Positions 60,762 to 64,000 of a stretch of DNA of 64,000 nt are shown piece after piece. The stretch lies in contig JAFKMU010000036.1 in the NCBI GenBank assembly GCA_017305195.1, forward strand, positions 1 to 64,000, read 5' to 3'. Positions within the stretch are counted from its first letter, which is position 1. Each line of letters opens with the position of its first letter. The position numbers were made by a program, and so were the translations under genes. The notes below the pieces were generated by a model. The model ran no database searches. It was given only the letters and a program-made list of their open reading frames with translations, and had not been told where the DNA came from. Source of the DNA: Verrucomicrobiota bacterium. Its GTDB lineage: Bacteria > Verrucomicrobiota > Verrucomicrobiia > Chthoniobacterales > Terrimicrobiaceae.

Positions 60762-61030
60762 GCACTGTGAAAACCCATGTCCGTCGCGGCGACACCGTCC
60801 AGGTGATCTCCGGCAACCACCGTGGTTCGACCGGCAAGATTCTCCTGGTGAACCCGACCAAGTCGCAGGTCATCATCGAGGGCGTGCGCATGATCAAGAA
60901 GCATCAGCGCAAGACCCAGGACAACCCCAACGGCGCCATCATTGAACGCGAAGGCCCGATTCACATCTCGAATGTGAAAGTCGTCGAGCGCGCCACCACC
61001 GAGAAGAAGGCGAAGAAGAAAGCCGCCTAA
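60758..61030 (+). CDS. rplX: Ribosomal protein L24
   Basis: 50S assembly-initiating KOW-domain protein, 90 residues, with [43 protein letters not shown]. The core is shorter at the C-terminus than the E. coli protein. The ATG overlaps the rplN stop by 4 bases. Confidence 0.94.
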   Translation: MSTVKTHVRRGDTVQVISGNHRGSTGKILLVNPTKSQVIIEGVRMIKKHQRKTQDNPNGAIIEREGPIHISNVKVVERATTEKKAKKKAA

Positions 61031-61040
61031 ATAAACCACC

Positions 61041-61655
61041 ATGGCTACCCAACTCGATCCCGAGCTTTACACAGAATACAAGACGCGCGTCGTGCCCGCT
61101 TTGCGCGAGAAGCACGGTTACAAGAACATTCACCAGATCCCCAAGATCGAGAAGGTGGTGGTCAACAGTTCCGTGGGCGCAGGCGCCGACAGCAAAGAGG
61201 CGCTGGAAATCGCCAAGTCCGAAATCGCCCTCATCACCGGCCAGCGTCCGGTCGCCACGCTCTCCAAGAAGAGCATCGCGAACTTCAAGCTGCGCCAGGG
61301 ACAGGCGATCGGAGCGAAGGTGACCCTTCGCGGCCGTACCATGTACGAGTTCCTCGAGCGTCTCATCAAGATGTCGCTCCCGCGCATTCGTGACTTCCGT
61401 GGTGTGTCGACCAAGGCCTTCGACGGCAATGGCAACTACACCCTGGGCGTCTCTGACCAGTCCATTTTCCCTGAAGTCGAACTCGACAAAATCAAACGCA
61501 ACATCGGTTTTGACATCACCATCGTCACAACCGCGCGCACGAACGAGGAAGCCAAGTCGCTTCTGACGGAGCTGGGCATGCCCTTCTCCGACAAGAAGAA
61601 ACCGGCTCCCGTGCGCAAAACCGAGGAGCAGCAAGAGGAAGCCGCGGCTGCCTAA
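61041..61655 (+). CDS. rplE: Ribosomal protein L5
   Basis: 50S protein contacting 5S rRNA, 204 residues. IPKIEKVVVNSSVGAGADSKEALEIAKSEIALITGQRPVAT and LPRIRDFRGVSTKAFDGNGNYTLGVSDQSIFPEVELDK are diagnostic. A Lys/Glu/Ala tail of about 20 residues is added. The next gene is rpsH; rpsN, usually between them, is missing here. Confidence 0.96.
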   Translation: MATQLDPELYTEYKTRVVPALREKHGYKNIHQIPKIEKVVVNSSVGAGADSKEALEIAKSEIALITGQRPVATLSKKSIANFKLRQGQAIGAKVTLRGRTMYEFLERLIKMSLPRIRDFRGVSTKAFDGNGNYTLGVSDQSIFPEVELDKIKRNIGFDITIVTTARTNEEAKSLLTELGMPFSDKKKPAPVRKTEEQQEEAAAA

Positions 61656-61671
61656 CTACTGCTACATATAA

Positions 61672-62064
61672 ATGACCGATCCCATCGCAGATATGCTCAC
61701 CCGCTTGCGCAACGCTTCCGGCGCCCGCAAGACGGAATTCCTGGTTCCTTACTCCAAGCTCAAGAGTGAGATCGCCCGTATCCTCCAGAAGGAAGGATAT
61801 ATCGAGGGCTTTGAACTCGAGACCCCGGAGAAGGGTCGGCCGCAGCTCCGCATTCGCAACAAGTTTGTTAACAAGACGGCCGCCATCGCCGGTCTGAAGC
61901 GCGTCAGCAAACCGGGTCTCCGCCGTTATGTCGGAGCCACGGAAGTGCCCCGCGTCCTCGGCGGCATGGGCATCGCCGTCCTCTCGACCTCGCGTGGAAT
62001 CCTCACCGGTCAGGAAGCTCGCAAGCAAAACGTTGGCGGGGAGCTCCTCGCTTACATCTGGTAA
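61672..62064 (+). CDS. rpsH: Ribosomal protein S8
   Basis: 30S assembly protein that represses the spc operon in E. coli, 130 residues. MTDPIADMLTRLRNASGARK at the N-terminus and VLGGMGIAVLSTSRGILTGQEARKQNVGGELLAYIW at the C-terminus match the family. Confidence 0.96.
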   Translation: MTDPIADMLTRLRNASGARKTEFLVPYSKLKSEIARILQKEGYIEGFELETPEKGRPQLRIRNKFVNKTAAIAGLKRVSKPGLRRYVGATEVPRVLGGMGIAVLSTSRGILTGQEARKQNVGGELLAYIW

Positions 62065-62070
62065 TCAGCC

Positions 62071-62610
62071 ATGTCACGTATCGGCAAAAAACCCATTGAA
62101 GTGTCCGCCAAAGTCAAAGTGGCGGTCGGCAACGAAGGCGCCGTGACGGTGGAAGGTCCCAAGGGCAAGCTGTCCTGGACCCTTCCGAAGGCTGTCAGCG
62201 CCCGTCTTGAAGGCAATACCCTCACCGTTGATCGTTCGGATGAAACCCGCCAGTCGAAGGCCCTCCATGGCCTGAGCCGCGCGCTCCTCGCCAACATGAT
62301 CCTCGGCGTCGAGCAGGGCTTCCGCAAGGATCTTGAGATCCAGGGCGTCGGCTTCAAGGCCGCCGTTCAAGGCGACAAGCTCAACCTGAGCCTCGGCAAA
62401 TCCCATCCGATCCTCTTCAGCATTCCGAAGGAAGTGAAGATCACGGTCGCGGACAACACCAAGATCGCCATCGAAGGTATCGACAAACACATCGTCGGAC
62501 AGACCGCTGCCGACATCCGCGCGTACTATCCGCCCGAGCCTTACAAGGGCAAGGGCATCCGTTTCGCCGGAGAACAAATCCGCCGCAAGGAAGGCAAAAC
62601 CGTCCAGTAA
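62071..62610 (+). CDS. rplF: Ribosomal protein L6
   Basis: 50S protein near the GTPase centre, 179 residues. MSRIGKKPIEV start, then RALLANMILGVEQGFRKDLEIQGVGFKA and the C-terminal YPPEPYKGKGIRFAGEQIRRKEGKT loop. Confidence 0.96.
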   Translation: MSRIGKKPIEVSAKVKVAVGNEGAVTVEGPKGKLSWTLPKAVSARLEGNTLTVDRSDETRQSKALHGLSRALLANMILGVEQGFRKDLEIQGVGFKAAVQGDKLNLSLGKSHPILFSIPKEVKITVADNTKIAIEGIDKHIVGQTAADIRAYYPPEPYKGKGIRFAGEQIRRKEGKTVQ

Positions 62611-62613
62611 GCC

Positions 62614-62976
62614 ATGGCCGAAAAGCAAGCCAACAAACGTCAACTCCGTCACGTGCGCCTTCGCAAGAAGGTCGCCGGAACCACCGAGCGTCCGCGCCTG
62701 GCAGTTCACTTCTCGGAGCGTCACATCACCGCCCAGGTCATCGACGACACGATCGGCAAGACGGTCGCCTCCGTGCATACCACGGAGTCCGAGCTTCGCT
62801 CCGACAAGACGACCCGTGCGAACGTGGAAACCGCCGTCAAGGTGGGCAAACTCATCGCCGAACGCGTTTCTTCCAAGAGCGTGAAAAAGGTCGTATTCGA
62901 CCGCGGCGGTTTCAAATACCACGGCAAGGTGAAGGCTCTGGCCGACGCCGCCCGTGAAGCAGGACTCGAATTCTAA
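62614..62976 (+). CDS. rplR: Ribosomal protein L18
   Basis: 5S rRNA-binding 50S protein, 120 residues. [29 protein letters not shown] and [28 protein letters not shown] are the family hallmarks. 3 bases after rplF. Confidence 0.95.
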   Translation: MAEKQANKRQLRHVRLRKKVAGTTERPRLAVHFSERHITAQVIDDTIGKTVASVHTTESELRSDKTTRANVETAVKVGKLIAERVSSKSVKKVVFDRGGFKYHGKVKALADAAREAGLEF

Positions 62977-62982
62977 ACCACC

Positions 62983-63534
62983 ATGGCTCCTCCAAGAAAA
63001 CACAACAATCATCGCTCCAACGACAACGTCGACAAGGAGCCCAAGGAGACGACAGAGAAGGTGGTTTTCATCAATCGATGCGCCAAGGTCGTGAAGGGCG
63101 GACGCCGCTTCAGCTTCAGCGCGCTCATCGTTTCTGGAAACCACAAGGGCCGCGTGGGCATCGGCTTCGGCAAGGCCAATGAGGTCAGCGAAGCGATTCG
63201 CAAGGCGACCGAGTCGGCCAAGAAGCACATGCTCAACATCGCCGTGCATGAAAACACGATCCCGCATGAGGTGATCGGTGAGTTCGGCGGCGGTCGCGTG
63301 CTGCTCCGTCCCGCCTCGCCCGGTACCGGCATCATCGCTGGTGGCGCCGTGCGTGCGGTCATCGAGGCCGTGGGCATCCGCGACATCCTCGCGAAGTCGC
63401 TGGGCTCCAGCAATCCGTCCAACGTGTCCAAGGCCACCCTCGAGGCGCTCACCGCGCTTCGTCCGAAGGAAGCCATCTTCAAAATCCGCGGCAAGGAGTT
63501 CAAGCCCAAGGCTGCTCAACCCGTCGCTGCTTAA
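62983..63534 (+). CDS. rpsE: Ribosomal protein S5
   Basis: 30S fidelity protein, 183 residues. [45 protein letters not shown] and the C-terminal [20 protein letters not shown] match the family. The next gene, 3 bases on, is rplO; rpmD (L30), usual at this place, is absent. Confidence 0.96.
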   Translation: MAPPRKHNNHRSNDNVDKEPKETTEKVVFINRCAKVVKGGRRFSFSALIVSGNHKGRVGIGFGKANEVSEAIRKATESAKKHMLNIAVHENTIPHEVIGEFGGGRVLLRPASPGTGIIAGGAVRAVIEAVGIRDILAKSLGSSNPSNVSKATLEALTALRPKEAIFKIRGKEFKPKAAQPVAA

Positions 63535-63537
63535 TCC

Positions 63538-64000
63538 ATGAGACTGCACGATCTTAAACCCAATCCTGGCGCCAAGCATCGCCGCAAGCGTCTTGGCATC
63601 GGCGAAAGCTCCGGCAAAGGTAAAACCTCGGGCAAGGGCCACAAGGGTCAGAAGGCCCGTTCCGGTGGCAGCATCCGCCCCGGTTTTGAAGGCGGCCAGA
63701 TGCCCCTTTACCGTCAGCTGCCCAAGCGCGGCTTCAACAACACCGCCTTCAAGACGGTCTACGGTGTCGTCAACATCGACGACCTCGAGAAGCGCTTTGA
63801 AGACGGCGCCGCCATCAACGAGAAGCTCCTCCGCGGCTCGGGCCTTGTCAAAGGCACGTTCGACGGCGTGAAAGTCCTCGGCCGTGGCGAGACCACGAAG
63901 AAATTCCACCTCGAAGTGGACAGCATCAGCGCCTCTGCCAAAGAGAAGATCGAAAAGGCAGGCGGCTCGGTGACGTTGACTCGGAAGCCGGAAACGGCTA
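63538..64000 (+). CDS. rplO: Ribosomal protein L15 (partial, runs off the window)
   Basis: 50S assembly protein. The visible 154 residues start MRLHDLKPNPGAKHRRKRLGIG and include KTSGKGHKGQKARSGGSIRPGFEGGQMPLYRQLPKRGF, the L15 signature. The frame is open to base 64000, so only the last few residues are missing; secY would be expected next. Confidence 0.95.
   Translation, partial: MRLHDLKPNPGAKHRRKRLGIGESSGKGKTSGKGHKGQKARSGGSIRPGFEGGQMPLYRQLPKRGFNNTAFKTVYGVVNIDDLEKRFEDGAAINEKLLRGSGLVKGTFDGVKVLGRGETTKKFHLEVDSISASAKEKIEKAGGSVTLTRKPETA

Noticed and set aside
62074..63909. 611-codon minus-strand frame opposite rplF-rplO
   Set aside because: Antisense to four unmistakable ribosomal protein genes.
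1..64000. tRNA, rRNA, CRISPR arrays, prophage or restriction systems
   Set aside because: None were recognised on either strand; the holin-like annotation at 5884 belongs to a YqjE-type cluster, not a phage.

Overview
The window is a high-GC bacterial chromosome segment with almost every base assigned to a gene. Several features suggest a Gram-negative member of the Verrucomicrobiota (PVC group): lipoproteins, an outer-membrane barrel, an RND pump, a Wzx/Wzy-type polysaccharide locus, twin PilT-like ATPases, many starts without a Shine-Dalgarno sequence, and an S10-spc ribosomal cluster with no rpsN after rplE and no rpmD after rpsE. The phylum is an inference from gene content; I could not run a tree.

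Layout. 1-280: end of an IS5-family insertion sequence abutting the pta stop codon. 280-5350: acetate metabolism (ackA-pta, minus strand), a small membrane protein, and a galactokinase-family GHMP kinase. 5452-6686: three-gene YqjD/YqjE/YqjK-like envelope cluster. 6761-9031: two consecutive PilT-family motor ATPases, then coaX. 9872-11369: small zinc-ribbon-like protein, then ahpC and ahpD separated by an intrinsic-terminator-like hairpin. 11454-13514: rsfS/nadD (minus) divergent from a NagZ-like glycosidase. 13519-15831: NlpC/P60 lipoprotein divergent from a secreted caspase-like protein with TPRs. 16112-20860: marR, RND adaptor and RND pump, the pump gene being frameshifted, closed by a strong terminator.

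20944-44069 is the centrepiece, a 23 kb exopolysaccharide/capsule locus. A candidate sigma-54 promoter precedes a secreted protein built of eight tandem 15-residue Ala/Pro repeats. Next come an outer-membrane barrel, a Wza-like export protein, a Wzc-like co-polymerase/tyrosine kinase with a Tyr-rich tail, and an initiating sugar transferase. A nonulosonic (sialic-type) acid module follows: a NeuB-like synthase, a fused NeuA-HAD phosphatase, a Wzx flippase, an O-acyltransferase and a GT52-like sialyltransferase. The locus ends with an acyltransferase-3 protein, three GT4 glycosyltransferases, a Wzy-like polymerase, a parallel beta-helix protein, VanZ, a glycosyltransferase remnant, gmd and an O-antigen-ligase-like protein. 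Together these predict a secreted or surface polysaccharide decorated with sialic-type sugars.

44222-48184: lipoproteins, a metallophosphoesterase and a secreted hypothetical. 48162-53697: an unusual lipid cluster. A tight minus-strand run luxE-like, luxC-like, infA, fadD-like faces a divergent acyl-CoA desaturase with a long helical tail, suggesting fatty acid activation and reduction to aldehyde linked to desaturation. 53698-54315: the longest gene-free stretch, holding a terminator and the leader of the ribosomal operon. 54316-64000: rpsJ to rplO (partial), in which a gene for a secreted coiled-coil protein sits between rpsS and rplV, normally adjacent genes.
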